From contig MEFV01000021.1 in assembly GCA_001725255.1 (NCBI GenBank), positions 26,862 through 90,861 of the forward strand: a DNA stretch of 64,000 bases. The letters run 5' to 3'. This stretch comes from Comamonas sp. SCN 67-35 (GTDB taxonomy: Bacteria; Pseudomonadota; Gammaproteobacteria; Burkholderiales; Burkholderiaceae_C). The stretch's first letter is position 1; every line of letters starts with the position of its first letter. The notes below the pieces were generated by a model. That model saw only the letters and a program-made list of their open reading frames with translations. It was not told the origin of the DNA and did not search any database. The position numbers and the translations under genes were made by a program. Positions 35,552 to 45,275 of this stretch are shown piece after piece.

Positions 35552-35566
35552 TCTCGAAAATAGAGA
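35552..35566. promoter_or_regulatory. candidate IclR operator in the divergent promoter
   Basis: The AT-rich 97-bp gap between the SDR and IclR genes carries TCTCGAAAATAGAGA, an inverted repeat of TCTC/GAGA around an A/T core. A second GTCTC lies 23 bases upstream at 35528. IclR regulators bind such short palindromes near their own start; assignment is tentative. Confidence 0.35.
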
Positions 35567-35575
35567 TTTTTAGAT

Positions 35576-36340
35576 ATGGGTGACGAATCCGCCGTCAGCA
35601 GGCCGCTGCTGCGCCAGTTCGAGCTGCTCGAGGCCATGGCGCGAGAGGCGCGTGCTCTGTCGGGTGCCGAACTGGTGCAGCTGCTGGGCTGGCCCAAGCC
35701 TTCGGTGCATCGCCTGCTGCAGCAGATGGAAGCGGCCGAGCTGCTGCACCGTGAACCGGGCGGTCACCGCTACACGCTGGCGCCGCGCCTGCTGCGCCTG
35801 GCCGACAGCGTGCAGGCGGCGAGCATTCCGCAGGGTGTGCGCCACGCCGTGCTGCGCCAGCTGGTGGCGCAGGTGGGTGAGAGCTGCAATCTGACGGCGC
35901 TCTCGGGCGCGCAGGTGCATTACCTCGACCGCGTGGAGTCGGCCTTCCCGCTGCAGATGGAGCTGCGCCCGGGCACGCGCGTGCCGCTGCACTGCTCGGC
36001 CAGCGGCAAGCTGTTTCTCGCTTCGCTGGCGCCGCGCAAGCGCGACGAGATGCTGCGCAGCCTGCCGCTCACCGGCTACACCCCCACCACGCTGACCGAG
36101 CGCAAGGCGCTCGATGCGGAGCTCGACGGCATCGCACGCCAGGACTACGCGGTCGACGCGGAGGAATTCGTGCAGGGCCTGGTGTGCGTGGCCGTGCCGG
36201 TGCGCCTGGCGGACAGCCGCGCGGTGCGCTGCGCGGTGGCGCTGCAGGCGCCGGTGGCGCGCATGACACTCACGCAGGCGCTGCAGCATCTGCCGCATTT
36301 GCGACAGGCGGCCACGGCGCTGGCCCGGACCTGGTCGTGA
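35576..36340 (+). CDS. IclR-family transcriptional regulator
   Basis: A 254-residue regulator with an N-terminal winged helix (LSGAELVQLLGWPKPSVHRLL, residues about 28-48) and a C-terminal GAF-like effector domain with the IclR pattern GTRVPLHCSASGKLFLASL and VAVPVRLADSRAVRCAVAL. Members control catabolic genes for aromatic or organic acids. It is divergent from the SDR-FMO-BASS operon and 20 bases before an MFS transporter gene, so it probably controls both. No ribosome site is obvious. Confidence 0.93.
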   Translation: MGDESAVSRPLLRQFELLEAMAREARALSGAELVQLLGWPKPSVHRLLQQMEAAELLHREPGGHRYTLAPRLLRLADSVQAASIPQGVRHAVLRQLVAQVGESCNLTALSGAQVHYLDRVESAFPLQMELRPGTRVPLHCSASGKLFLASLAPRKRDEMLRSLPLTGYTPTTLTERKALDAELDGIARQDYAVDAEEFVQGLVCVAVPVRLADSRAVRCAVALQAPVARMTLTQALQHLPHLRQAATALARTWS

Positions 36341-36360
36341 TCCGCTGCAAGAATCGGCCC

Positions 36361-37599
36361 ATGCCTGATTCCTCCGACGCTTCCCGCCCGCGGGCGCATC
36401 CCATTGTCCTGGCGGTTGCGCTTTCCCTGGGCGCCGCCATTTCCCTGGGTATCACGCGTTTTGCCTATGCCTTGCTGCTGCCGGTGATGCGCGACGACCT
36501 CGCCTGGAGCTACACGCTCGCAGGGGCCATGAACACGGTCAACGCGGCGGGCTACCTCGCCGGTGCGTTGATGACGCCGCTGTTGATGCGCCGCCTGGGC
36601 ACGGCGGCGGTGCTGCTCTGGGGCTCGGCACTGGCCAGCGTGTTCATGGCACTCTCGGGCTTTTTCATCGAGGCCCATCCGCTGCTGCTGCAGCGCTTTC
36701 TGGCGGGCGTGGCCAGCGCCTATGTCTTCATCTCGGGTGGATTGCTGGCCGCGCGCATCGGCAGCCGCGTGCCGCGCCAGGCGGGGCTGGTGCTGGGCAT
36801 CTATTACGGCGGGGTGGGCACGGGCATCGCACTGTCCACGCTGGCCATTCCGCTGCTGCTCGCGGCCGCGCGCAGCGCGCCGCATGGCTGGCGCTGGGCC
36901 TGGTGGGGGCTGGCGCTGCTGTGCGTGCTGGCCACGCTGGTGCTGCTCTGGCCCGCGCGCTTGCTCCCCGAAAGAGAGCTGTCCACGCAGGCGGGACAAG
37001 TGAAAAAGGCAGATTTGACCAAAAAATTGCCGTGGCTGGCGATGGCGCCCATGCTCGCGGGCTACACGCTCTTCGGCGTGGGCTACATCGGCTACATGAC
37101 CTTCGTGATCGCGCTGCTGCGTGATCAGGGCGCGAGTGGCACGGCCGTCACGGTGTTCTACACGCTGCTGGGTCTGGCCGTGATTGCGTCGGCGCGCATC
37201 TGGGCGCGGCTGCTGGACAAGGCCAGGGGCGGCGGCGCGCTGGCGCTGCTCAATGCGCTGCTGGGGGTGGCCACGCTGCTGCCGGTGCTCACGGGCGCGT
37301 GGCCGGTGGTGCTGGCATCGGGATTGTTGTTTGGCGCGGTGTTTCTCTCGCTCGTGGCGTCGACCACGGCCTTCGTGCGCCACAACCTGCCCGAGACGCA
37401 GTGGGCCGCGGGCATCAGCGCCTTCACCATCCTCTTTGCCTTCGGCCAGATCGTCGGCCCCACGGTGGTGGGCTGGATCGCCGATGGCGCGGGGGGGCTG
37501 GCGCGCGGTTTCATCTATTCGGCCGCCGCACTCTGGCTGGGTGCGCTGGTGGCGTGGCGCCAGCGGCCGCTGGCGCAAGGTCTGGTCGCCGAGCGTTGA
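36361..37599 (+). CDS. MFS transporter (YbfB/YjiJ-type)
   Basis: A 412-residue membrane protein with twelve helices. The N-terminal pattern SLGAAISLGITRFAYALLLP, with TRFAY, is typical of the YbfB/YjiJ group, and GYLAGAL plus RFLAGVASAYVFISGG follow. Function in this group is poorly known; exporter or importer of a small organic compound. It directly follows the IclR gene and is probably in the same regulon as the divergent oxidative operon. Confidence 0.9.
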   Translation: MPDSSDASRPRAHPIVLAVALSLGAAISLGITRFAYALLLPVMRDDLAWSYTLAGAMNTVNAAGYLAGALMTPLLMRRLGTAAVLLWGSALASVFMALSGFFIEAHPLLLQRFLAGVASAYVFISGGLLAARIGSRVPRQAGLVLGIYYGGVGTGIALSTLAIPLLLAAARSAPHGWRWAWWGLALLCVLATLVLLWPARLLPERELSTQAGQVKKADLTKKLPWLAMAPMLAGYTLFGVGYIGYMTFVIALLRDQGASGTAVTVFYTLLGLAVIASARIWARLLDKARGGGALALLNALLGVATLLPVLTGAWPVVLASGLLFGAVFLSLVASTTAFVRHNLPETQWAAGISAFTILFAFGQIVGPTVVGWIADGAGGLARGFIYSAAALWLGALVAWRQRPLAQGLVAER

Positions 37600-37672
37600 G
37601 CGGGCGGGCCAGCCTGCCTGGGAAGCCGCGGCGCTTTGCGCTCGATGCCGCGCCCCCAGGCTTTTCCAACAC

Positions 37673-38278
37673 TCAGATGAGCCCTTCCGCCTTCATCGCG
37701 CGTTGCACCGCGGGGCGCGCGGCCACGCGCTCGCGCCAGGCCGCGAGGTTCTTCAGCGCCGAGAGGTCCAGGTGCAGGGGCTTGGCCCAGCCGCTCACGA
37801 CGAACAGATAGGCGTCGGCCACGGTGAAATCATTGCCCATCAGGTATTGTTTGCCCGCGAGCTGCTCGTCCACCCACCGCAGGCGCTCGGTCAGCTTGTC
37901 CGTGCTGAACTTCTTGGCCTCGTTCGGCATGGAGGGATTGAACAGCGGGCTGAAATTCTTGTGGATCTCGGTCGAGGTGAAGTGCATCCACATCTGCAGT
38001 TCGTAGCGTGCCATCGTGCCGCAGGCGGGAATGAGCTTCCTGTCCGGGGCCTGGTCGGCGATGTACTGGCAGACGATGGCGCATTCACGCAGACCGGTGC
38101 CGTCGTCGAGCACGAGGTAGGGCACGTAGCCCAGCGGGTTGACTTTGCGATAGTCCGAGCCGTCGGGCAGCACCTTGGTCTTGGTGGGAGCGGAGATGGC
38201 TTCGTACTTCAGCCCGGCTTCTTCGAGCGAAATATGTGCGGCCAGCGAGCAGGCGCCGGCGGAGTAGTAGAGCTTCAC
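37673..38278 (-). CDS. glutathione S-transferase (beta/GstA type)
   Basis: A 201-residue enzyme joining glutathione to electrophiles. The thioredoxin-fold N-terminus begins VKLYYSAGACSLAAHISLEE, with the beta-class cysteine at position 10, then NPLGYVPYLVLDDG with the cis-proline, ECAIVCQYIAD, and an all-helical C-terminal domain ending DFTVADAYLFVVSGWAKPL. Translation starts at GTG 38278, preceded by GAGGA; upstream codons do not fit the family. It is convergent with the MFS gene. Confidence 0.93.
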   Translation of the reverse strand: MKLYYSAGACSLAAHISLEEAGLKYEAISAPTKTKVLPDGSDYRKVNPLGYVPYLVLDDGTGLRECAIVCQYIADQAPDRKLIPACGTMARYELQMWMHFTSTEIHKNFSPLFNPSMPNEAKKFSTDKLTERLRWVDEQLAGKQYLMGNDFTVADAYLFVVSGWAKPLHLDLSALKNLAAWRERVAARPAVQRAMKAEGLI

Positions 38279-38592
38279 GGTGAGGTCCTCATGGTTGAAC
38301 AGACGTTCATGCCCCGGGGCATTTCGTGCCGCGCCGCGGGCGCTGGGCACGTTCCCAGCATGAACGAGCGCCGAGCAGCGTAGCAGAAAGTCACTTCATG
38401 CGGTGCCTGCAGGTTTGCTATTGGCGTGATAGCGAATGGCGCTGGAGGGTATTGGCTTGCAGGCTGTTTGGGCTTGAAATGACATGAGGCGCGGCTCTGT
38501 TCCTGAGGGCGAAGCCCTATTGCCGCGCGCGCCCGCTTGTGCTCACATCAGGCCAGCGATTTGCGGGTTGACGCCAGAAAGGAAGGTGTGCC
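38279..38592. other. 314-bp intergenic stretch with inverted repeats
   Basis: No gene is evident. A GCTAT-N7-ATAGC hairpin and a wider GCCTGCA / TGCAGGC pair lie between 38400 and 38475; they could be a degenerate relative of the dispersed repeats but the core does not match. An AGGAAGG ribosome site for the CBS protein closes the stretch. Confidence 0.4.
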
Positions 38593-39033
38593 ATGACGAC
38601 GGTTGCAGAGATACTGCGCTCCAAGAGCAATGCCCTGGTCTTTCACGTATCTCCCTCGGATACGGTGCTCGATGCCTTGCGCCTGATGGCCGAGCAGGGC
38701 ATAGGCGCGGTGGTGGTGCTGGAGGGCGAAAAGCTCGCCGGCATCTTCACCGAGCGCGACTACGCCCGCAAGGTGGCGCTGCTCAGGCGCAGCTCGGGCG
38801 ACACGCCCGTGAGCGACATCATGACGCGCGCCGTGCGCTACGTGCATCCCACGCAGACTGCCGAGGAATGCATGGCGCTGATGACGGAAAACCGCCTGCG
38901 TCACCTGCCCGTGCTCGACGATGGAAGGATCGTGGGCCTGGTCTCCATCGGCGACCTGGTCAAGCACGTGATCTCGCAGCAGCAGTTCGTGATCGCGCAG
39001 ATGGAGCAGTACATCACCGGCGGCGGGCGGTAA
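38593..39033 (+). CDS. CBS-domain pair protein
   Basis: A 146-residue protein made almost wholly of two CBS motifs: VFHVSPSDTVLDALRLMAEQGIGAVVVLE (residues about 17-45) and VRYVHPTQTAEECMALMTEN (about 80-100), ending RIVGLVSIGDLVKHVISQQQF. Such stand-alone pairs bind adenosine nucleotides or NADH and regulate partner enzymes, but the partner is unknown. A good AGGAAGG ribosome site precedes it. The gap 39034-39156 to the cyclase gene shows nothing notable. Confidence 0.92.
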   Translation: MTTVAEILRSKSNALVFHVSPSDTVLDALRLMAEQGIGAVVVLEGEKLAGIFTERDYARKVALLRRSSGDTPVSDIMTRAVRYVHPTQTAEECMALMTENRLRHLPVLDDGRIVGLVSIGDLVKHVISQQQFVIAQMEQYITGGGR

Positions 39034-39156
39034 TACCGATTTGCCTTCAATCGTCCAACTTCGTTGGTTCGCCTTGCCGTGCCACGGCACTGTCTTCGGC
39101 TTTCCGCCTTGTTATCCGGCTGAATGCAAACCCGTACAAGGCGCTGCCTCGGCCTT

Positions 39157-40680
39157 TCAGGCGGCGACGACGCGGTTCTTGCCCGCGCGCTTGGCCAGGT
39201 ACATGGCCTGGTCGGCGCGCTGCAGCGCGACGGCGCTTTCCTCGTCGGGCGCAAGCTGGGTCACCCCGGCGCTGAAGGTCATGAGCACATGCTCGTCGTT
39301 GCTCAGGAAGTAGTGGGCGCTCAGCTCACGCTGCAGGCGCCTGAGTGCCTGCACGCCCTGCTCCACCGTGGTGTTGGGCAGAATCAGAACGAATTCCTCG
39401 CCGCCATAGCGCGCCAGCTGGTCCTGCGGGCGCATCGCGGCACGCGCCACCTCGGTCAGGTGCACGAGCGCGGCGTCGCCCGTGGTGTGGCCCAGCCGGT
39501 CGTTGAGCACCTTGAAATCGTCCAGATCGAGCAGCGCCATGCACAGCGGCGCGCCGCTGCGCTGGCTGCCTGAAATCTCGCGCCTGAGCGCCTCGTCCAG
39601 TCCCTTGCGGTTGAGCGTGCCGGTCAGCGGGTCGTGCCGTGCCTGGGCGCTGGTGCGCTCCAGCGCCTGGCGCAGGCGCTCGATTTCGGCGTTCGCCGTG
39701 TCGGCGCGCTGGCGCAGCTCGTGCAGCTCGTGGCGCATGGCGCTGCTCTTTTGCGTCATGGCCTGCGTGGCGGCCAAGACCTCCTGCAGCACGGGCTTGA
39801 GCTCCTTCAGATCGCGCACCTGGCCGATGCGCTCGGCGCATTGCGTGAGCTGGCCGTGGTAGGCGGCGCTGCTCTCGTCCATCTGCGCGAGCCGGTCGAT
39901 GAAGGTGGCCAGCAGCTCGCGCATCTGCCGCTGGGCCTCGACGGCGCGCTCCTTCGATTCGGATTGCTTGAAGATCACGTCCTTCAGGCGCTGCTGCACG
40001 TCGTCCAGCCGCCGCAGCGTCAGCGGCGGCACCGCCGCGTCGCGCAGCGCCTGCGCCTGGCCCTGCAGCCAGGCGTCGTCCTGGCTGAGCACGGCCACGT
40101 TCTCGAACACCATGTGCAGCAGGGTGAGCAGGGCGGCGCGAATCGCGGCCTGGTCCTCGGCGGCAAACGAGAGCCGGTAGCTGAAATTGGACAGGAGCTT
40201 TTCGGATTCGGGCAGCGCCGGCATGGGTTGCCTGAGCCAGGCGATCAGCTCCTGCCCGAGCTCGCGCACGCGGGCATCGTCCTCGCCCATGGCGGCGACC
40301 ACGTTGTCCACCATGCGCGCGAGATGCTCGGCAAAGACGGTGTCGAGCGTGTCCCTGTCGGCCGGCTTGTCGGCGACGGTGGTCGACACCGGGGACAGGC
40401 CGAGCGTGGCGTATCCGACCAGCGTGCTTTGCAGCGCCGTCCAGTCCCTGCCGTCGATCGCCGCGTTCAGCTGCTCGAGCAGGCGCCGCTGCTCGGCCGT
40501 CTGCCCCGGCAGGATGCGCGCGATCTGGCGCAGGCGGATTTCCGGGAAGGCCGGCTGGCTGATCTGGCCCGAGATTTCATCGTAGATCGCCAGGTAGTTG
40601 TCCGGCGTGGGCTGCAGCCGCCGCGCGGCCAGCTGCTTGAAGGTTTCGCGGGCGTATTCGGAGGCGGGTTTGTTGGCCAT
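39157..40680 (-). CDS. diguanylate cyclase (GGDEF domain)
   Basis: A 507-residue cytoplasmic enzyme making cyclic di-GMP. Residues 1-320 are helical with no transmembrane segment, starting YARETFKQLAARRLQPTPDN, a conserved N-terminal module of Burkholderiales cyclases. A coiled coil (AMTQKSSAMRHELHELRQRA) leads into the GGDEF domain, with GGEEF at about residue 430 and an RxxD inhibitory site (RPQD) five residues before it. So it is expected to be active and feedback-controlled. Input signal unknown; isolated from its neighbours. Confidence 0.94.
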   Translation of the reverse strand: MANKPASEYARETFKQLAARRLQPTPDNYLAIYDEISGQISQPAFPEIRLRQIARILPGQTAEQRRLLEQLNAAIDGRDWTALQSTLVGYATLGLSPVSTTVADKPADRDTLDTVFAEHLARMVDNVVAAMGEDDARVRELGQELIAWLRQPMPALPESEKLLSNFSYRLSFAAEDQAAIRAALLTLLHMVFENVAVLSQDDAWLQGQAQALRDAAVPPLTLRRLDDVQQRLKDVIFKQSESKERAVEAQRQMRELLATFIDRLAQMDESSAAYHGQLTQCAERIGQVRDLKELKPVLQEVLAATQAMTQKSSAMRHELHELRQRADTANAEIERLRQALERTSAQARHDPLTGTLNRKGLDEALRREISGSQRSGAPLCMALLDLDDFKVLNDRLGHTTGDAALVHLTEVARAAMRPQDQLARYGGEEFVLILPNTTVEQGVQALRRLQRELSAHYFLSNDEHVLMTFSAGVTQLAPDEESAVALQRADQAMYLAKRAGKNRVVAA

Positions 40681-40731
40681 GGCGGGCGCTGATAGACGAG
40701 TCGCGTTTGCCGCGATTGTCGCCCGTCGCGC

Positions 40732-41712
40732 TCAGGCGGCATTCACCAGCACCAGCTTGCCCTTGACGTCGCGCGCCGCCATTTGCGCGTAGGCGGCGGG
40801 CAGCTCGCTCATGGGCAGCACGCGGTCGATCACCGGCTTGATCCTGCCGCTGGCGTACCCCTGCGCCAGCGTCGCCAGCATCGCGGCGTTGGCCTGCGGC
40901 TCGCGCTTGGCGAATTCGCCCCAGAACACGCCGACGATGGACGCGCCCTTGAGCAGCGGCAGATTCATCGGCAGGCTGGGAATCGGGCCGGCCGCGAACC
41001 CGATCACCAGGTAACGCCCGCGCCATGCGATGGAGCGAAACGCCGCCTCGGTGAACTCGCCGCCCACGGGGTCGTAGACCACGTCCGGCCCTTTGCCGCC
41101 GGTCAGCTCCTTGAGCGCGGCGCGCAGGTCCTGCGTGCGGTAGTTGATGGTGGCATCGGCCCCCTGCGCGCGGCAGACGTCGCACTTTTCCTGCGTCGAT
41201 GCGGCGGCGATCACGCGTGCGCCGGCCGCCTTGGCGATCTGGATCGCCGCCGTGCCCACGCCGCCGGCCGCGCCCAGTACCAGCACCGTCTCGCCCGCCC
41301 GCAGCGCCGCGCGATCGATCAGCGCGTGGTGCGAGGTGGCGTAGGTCATGATGAAGGCCGCCGCGTCCGTGAACGCGAAGCCCTCGGGCAGCGGCATGCA
41401 CAGCGCGGCGGACGCGATGGTGTGCGTGCCGAAGCCGCCCGTGCCCGACAGGCAGGCCACGTGCTGTCCGATGCGCAGGTGTTTCACCCCCTCGCCCACG
41501 GCGCTGACCACGCCCGCGTATTCCGAGCCCGGCACGAAGGGCAGCGGCGGCTTGAACTGGTATTTGTTCTGCACGATCAGCAGGTCGGGAAAGTTCAGGC
41601 TGGCCGCGCGGATGCCGATCAGCACCTCGCCGGGGCCGGGTTCGGGCGTGGGCAGCTCGGTCCATGCGAGCGCATCGACCCCGGTGGGGTTGCTGCAAAG
41701 CCAGGCGTGCAT
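40732..41712 (-). CDS. NADPH:quinone oxidoreductase-like MDR enzyme
   Basis: A 326-residue zinc-free medium-chain reductase of the QOR family. It shows [38 protein letters not shown], the NADPH motif [20 protein letters not shown], and a C-terminal [12 protein letters not shown] typical of bacterial homologues. Zinc ligands of true alcohol dehydrogenases are missing. It probably reduces quinones or alpha,beta-unsaturated carbonyl or acyl compounds. AGGAAGGAG precedes the ATG at 41712. It is divergent from surE. Confidence 0.92.
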   Translation of the reverse strand: MHAWLCSNPTGVDALAWTELPTPEPGPGEVLIGIRAASLNFPDLLIVQNKYQFKPPLPFVPGSEYAGVVSAVGEGVKHLRIGQHVACLSGTGGFGTHTIASAALCMPLPEGFAFTDAAAFIMTYATSHHALIDRAALRAGETVLVLGAAGGVGTAAIQIAKAAGARVIAAASTQEKCDVCRAQGADATINYRTQDLRAALKELTGGKGPDVVYDPVGGEFTEAAFRSIAWRGRYLVIGFAAGPIPSLPMNLPLLKGASIVGVFWGEFAKREPQANAAMLATLAQGYASGRIKPVIDRVLPMSELPAAYAQMAARDVKGKLVLVNAA

Positions 41713-41841
41713 CGTGTCTCCTTCCTGTGGTCTGGGCCGACCATTATGGAAGTGCGGTCGCGCCCCGTTTGTCCCTCGCGCGACGGGCGGCCACGATCGG
41801 GCGCGCGCCCCTACAATGCCAGCCTTCCCTTGCAAGCAACA

Positions 41842-42615
41842 ATGCGTATCCTTTTGTGCAACGACGACGGCTATCAGGCCCCCGGCCTGGTGGCGCTGCA
41901 TGCGGCGCTGTCGCCGATCGCCGAGGTGCAGGTGGTCGCGCCCGAGCACAACAACAGCGCCAAATCCAACGCGCTGACGCTCAACGCGCCGCTGTACGTG
42001 CATACGGCCCCCAACGGCTTCCGCTATGTGAACGGCACGCCGGCCGACTGCGTGCACATCGCGCTCACGGGGCTGCTCGGCGAACACCCCGACCTGGTGA
42101 TTTCGGGCATCAACAACGGTGCCAACATGGGCGACGACACGCTCTACTCAGGCACCGTGGGCGCGGCCATGGAAGGCTATCTCTTCGGCATCCCGTCGAT
42201 CGCCGTCTCGCAGGTCGACAAGGGCTGGCAGGAGCTGGACGCGGCCGCGGTTACGGTTGCCACGCTGGTGGCGCAGATGAAGGAACAGCATTTCGTCGGC
42301 ACCGCCGCATGGCTGCTCAACGTCAACATTCCGAATCTGCCGCTCGAGGCGCTGCGACCGGCCAAGCTCTGCCGCCTCGGGCGTCGCCATGCGGCGCAAA
42401 GCGCCATCCGGCAGGAGAACCCGCGCGGCGAGACCATGTATTGGATCGGCGCGGCCGGCGCGGCCCGGGACGCAAGCGAAGGCACGGATTTCCATGCGAC
42501 GGCGCAGGGGCACGTGTCCGTCACGCCGCTGCAGGTGGATCTGACCGATCACCAGAACCTCGGCTACTGGGCGCAGACCATGGCGCGGCTGGCGATGGCG
42601 GGGCAGACCGCATGA
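41842..42615 (+). CDS. surE: 5'/3'-nucleotidase SurE
   Basis: A 257-residue metal-dependent phosphatase acting on nucleoside monophosphates. The N-terminal [16 protein letters not shown] carries the metal-binding Asp-Asp pair; [24 protein letters not shown] and [20 protein letters not shown] complete the active site. Its stop overlaps the pcm start (ATGA), the classical surE-pcm-nlpD stress-survival arrangement. Confidence 0.97.
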   Translation: MRILLCNDDGYQAPGLVALHAALSPIAEVQVVAPEHNNSAKSNALTLNAPLYVHTAPNGFRYVNGTPADCVHIALTGLLGEHPDLVISGINNGANMGDDTLYSGTVGAAMEGYLFGIPSIAVSQVDKGWQELDAAAVTVATLVAQMKEQHFVGTAAWLLNVNIPNLPLEALRPAKLCRLGRRHAAQSAIRQENPRGETMYWIGAAGAARDASEGTDFHATAQGHVSVTPLQVDLTDHQNLGYWAQTMARLAMAGQTA

Positions 42616-43397
42616 ATCCGTCGCGCAGGCCGGGGTTTCCGGCGCGGGTGGGCGGGCTCAGGACAGGCACGGGTCCTGCGTTGGCCGCTCCCGTGCCGAC
42701 GCGCGCGCCGCAGGCGCCGACGCCGGTGCCCCAGGGCCTGGGGCTGGATTCGGCCGCCGTGCGCCAGCGCATGACGCAGCGCCTGGCGCAGGCGGGCATT
42801 GCGCGCACGGACGTGCTGCAGGCCATGGGGACGGTGCCGCGCCACCACTTCGTGGACACGGCACTGGTCACCCAGGCCTATGAAGAGACCAGCCTGCCCA
42901 TTGGCTGGGGGCAGACCATTTCCAAGCCCGCCGTGGTGGCGCGCATGATCGAGCTGCTGCTGGGCGCGCCTTGCGTGCAGTCCGGAGGCCGGCTCGCGCG
43001 CGTGCTGGAGATCGGTACCGGCTGCGGCTACCAGGCAGCCGTGCTCTCGCTGTTGGTGCGCGAGGTCTACTCCATAGAGCGTCTGCGGGCCATGCACGAG
43101 CGCGCGCGCGAGCGGCTGCGCCCCTTGCGGCTTGCGAACGTGCACCTGATCCTGGGCGACGGCATGCTCGGCTATGCTGCGGGGGCACCCTACGCGGGCA
43201 TCATCGCCGCCGCTGGCGGTCAGCAGCTGCCGGGCGCATGGTGCGAGCAGCTGGCCGTCGGGGGGCGGCTGGTGGCGCCCGTCGTCGGCGCGGACGGCGC
43301 ACAGGCTTTGCAGGTGGTGGACAGAACCGCGCAGGGCTACGTGCACAGCGTGCTCGAGGCGGTGCACTTCGTCCCCCTAAAATCGGGTATCGCGTGA
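42612..43397 (+). CDS. pcm: protein-L-isoaspartate O-methyltransferase
   Basis: A 261-residue SAM-dependent enzyme that repairs isoaspartyl damage in proteins. It has a 45-residue proline-rich N-terminal extension, then [40 protein letters not shown] and the SAM motif [16 protein letters not shown]. It is coupled to surE by a four-base overlap and followed 22 bases later by nlpD. Confidence 0.95.
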   Translation: MNPSRRPGFPARVGGLRTGTGPALAAPVPTRAPQAPTPVPQGLGLDSAAVRQRMTQRLAQAGIARTDVLQAMGTVPRHHFVDTALVTQAYEETSLPIGWGQTISKPAVVARMIELLLGAPCVQSGGRLARVLEIGTGCGYQAAVLSLLVREVYSIERLRAMHERARERLRPLRLANVHLILGDGMLGYAAGAPYAGIIAAAGGQQLPGAWCEQLAVGGRLVAPVVGADGAQALQVVDRTAQGYVHSVLEAVHFVPLKSGIA

Positions 43398-43419
43398 TTC
43401 AACGAACGCAGGCTGAGGT

Positions 43420-44286
43420 ATGAGGCAAATCAGGTCGATGGGATTGTGGACGGGTGTTCTGGGGGCAGCGATGCTGCTCGCGGCGTGCAGCACACCGGTC
43501 AATCAGGCACCTGTGGAGAGCCGCGGCACGTCGGCCCTGGGCGGTGCCGAATCCGTGGCCCCGACCACCGTGCCCGCCAAGCCGCTCCCCGGGGCGGAGA
43601 ACGCGGGCAAGCCGGGGTATTACACGGTCAAGCCCGGCGACACGCTGATTCGCATCGGCCTCGATCACGGACAGGCGTGGAAGGACCTTGTGCGCTGGAA
43701 CCAGCTTGCAAACCCGAACGTCATCGAAGTGGGGCAGGTGCTGCGCGTGGCGCCACCCGATGCCGCCACGGCGGCGGCGACGGTCGCGTCGGACAAGGGT
43801 GTGGTGACGAGGCCGGTGGCCAGCAGTGCTGCGGCGGTGAACGGGTCCGCGGCAGCGGCTGCTGCCCCGGCGCTCGCGGCCCCCGCGGCGGCACCGGCGG
43901 CGCCTGCGGCAGCCCCTGGCGACATTCAACTGGCCTGGCCGGCTTCCGGCAAGGTGGAGGCCCGGTTCGACGAGGCGCGCAACAAGGGCCTGGACATCGG
44001 TGGCAAGGCCGGAGACCCGGTGCTGGCTGCCGGGGACGGCCGGGTGGTCTACGCCGGGGCGGGCCTGCGCGGTTATGGCAACCTGCTGATCGTGCAGCAC
44101 AACAAGACCTATCTGACGGCCTACGCGCACAACCAGAAGCTGCTGGTCAAGGAAGATCAGACCGTGCATCGGGGCCAGAAGATCGCCGAGATGGGCAGCA
44201 GCGATGCGGACCACGTGAAACTGCATTTTGAAGTGCGCCGCGAAGGCAAACCGGTCGATCCGCTGCGCTACCTGCCCGCACGCTGA
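43420..44286 (+). CDS. nlpD: NlpD-like murein hydrolase activator lipoprotein
   Basis: A 288-residue lipoprotein: lipobox LLAACS (about residue 23), LysM peptidoglycan-binding domain (YTVKPGDTLIRIGLDHGQAW, residues about 67-110), an alanine/proline linker, and a C-terminal M23-type domain (GLDIGGKAGDPVLAAGDGRV ... HVKLHFEVRREGKPVDP). The domain lacks a full set of zinc ligands, as expected for NlpD, which activates the amidase AmiC during division rather than cutting itself. Its stop overlaps the rluD start (TGATG); rpoS, the usual next gene, is not here. Confidence 0.95.
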   Translation: MRQIRSMGLWTGVLGAAMLLAACSTPVNQAPVESRGTSALGGAESVAPTTVPAKPLPGAENAGKPGYYTVKPGDTLIRIGLDHGQAWKDLVRWNQLANPNVIEVGQVLRVAPPDAATAAATVASDKGVVTRPVASSAAAVNGSAAAAAAPALAAPAAAPAAPAAAPGDIQLAWPASGKVEARFDEARNKGLDIGGKAGDPVLAAGDGRVVYAGAGLRGYGNLLIVQHNKTYLTAYAHNQKLLVKEDQTVHRGQKIAEMGSSDADHVKLHFEVRREGKPVDPLRYLPAR

Positions 44287-45275
44287 TGGCCGCGCCCGCG
44301 CCGCAAGGCGAGAGTGGCGAGCCGCAGCCTGACGCGGCGGAGTGCGAGCAGCGCGACCTCACCATCTCGGTCAGCGAGCACGGGCTGCGCCTGGACAAGA
44401 CGCTTGCCCTGCTGGTGCCCGAGTTCTCGCGCAGTTACCTGCAGCAGCTGCTGGAGCAGGGGGCCGTGCAGCTCGATGGCCGCGTCGGCGTCAAGCCCGC
44501 GCACAAGGTACGCGCCGGTGATCTGCTGCGGGTGCAGATGCGCCCCACCGAGCAGAGCCAGGCATTCCACCCCGAGCCGATACCTATCGATGTGGTGCAT
44601 GAAGACGAGCATCTGCTGGTGATCAACAAGCCCGCCGGGCTCGTCGTGCATCCCGCGGCCGGACACTGGAGCGGTACGCTGCTCAATGGCCTGCTCGGGC
44701 GTGACGCGGGCGCGGCACAGCTGCCGCGCGCGGGCATCGTGCACCGGCTGGACAAGGACACGAGCGGTCTGATGGTGGTGGCGCGCACCCGCGCGGCCAT
44801 GGATGCGCTGACGCGAGCCATTTCCGCCCACGAAGTCAGCCGGCGTTATCTGGCCCTGGCCTGGGGGCGCTGGTTGCCGGGCGCGCGGCAAAGCGTGGAC
44901 GCGCCCATCGGGCGCGATCCGCGCAATCGCCTGCGCATGGCGGTGGTGGATCTGGCGCTGCGCCCGGGCAAGACCGCGCGCACCGACATGGAAGGCCTGG
45001 CGACCGACGGCCGGCTCAGCCTGGTGCGCTGCAGCCTGCACACGGGGCGCACGCACCAGATCCGCGTGCACATGGCGTCCATCGGACACCCTCTGGTGGC
45101 TGATGCGTTGTACGGTGGCGCGCCCGCGGCGGACATGCAGCGCCAGGCCCTGCATGCCTTTTCCCTGGCCCTGGCGCACCCTGTCACTGGCGTGCTCATG
45201 CGCTGGAGCGCGCCGCTGCCGCAGGATCTGCGCCATGCGCTTGACGTGCTGGGCTTGGACTACAATGAGCCGTAA
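44286..45275 (+). CDS. rluD: RluA/RluD-family 23S rRNA pseudouridine synthase
   Basis: A 329-residue enzyme with an N-terminal S4 RNA-binding domain (GLRLDKTLALLVPEFSRSYL, residues about 37-95) and the pseudouridine synthase domain with the catalytic aspartate in GIVHRLDKDTSGLMVVA, plus SLHTGRTHQIRVH. It isomerises uridines in helix 69 of 23S rRNA, if it is the true RluD; a paralogue of the same family cannot be excluded. It is translationally coupled to nlpD. The gap of 168 bases after it holds two GC-rich hairpins without a T run. Confidence 0.93.
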   Translation: MAAPAPQGESGEPQPDAAECEQRDLTISVSEHGLRLDKTLALLVPEFSRSYLQQLLEQGAVQLDGRVGVKPAHKVRAGDLLRVQMRPTEQSQAFHPEPIPIDVVHEDEHLLVINKPAGLVVHPAAGHWSGTLLNGLLGRDAGAAQLPRAGIVHRLDKDTSGLMVVARTRAAMDALTRAISAHEVSRRYLALAWGRWLPGARQSVDAPIGRDPRNRLRMAVVDLALRPGKTARTDMEGLATDGRLSLVRCSLHTGRTHQIRVHMASIGHPLVADALYGGAPAADMQRQALHAFSLALAHPVTGVLMRWSAPLPQDLRHALDVLGLDYNEP

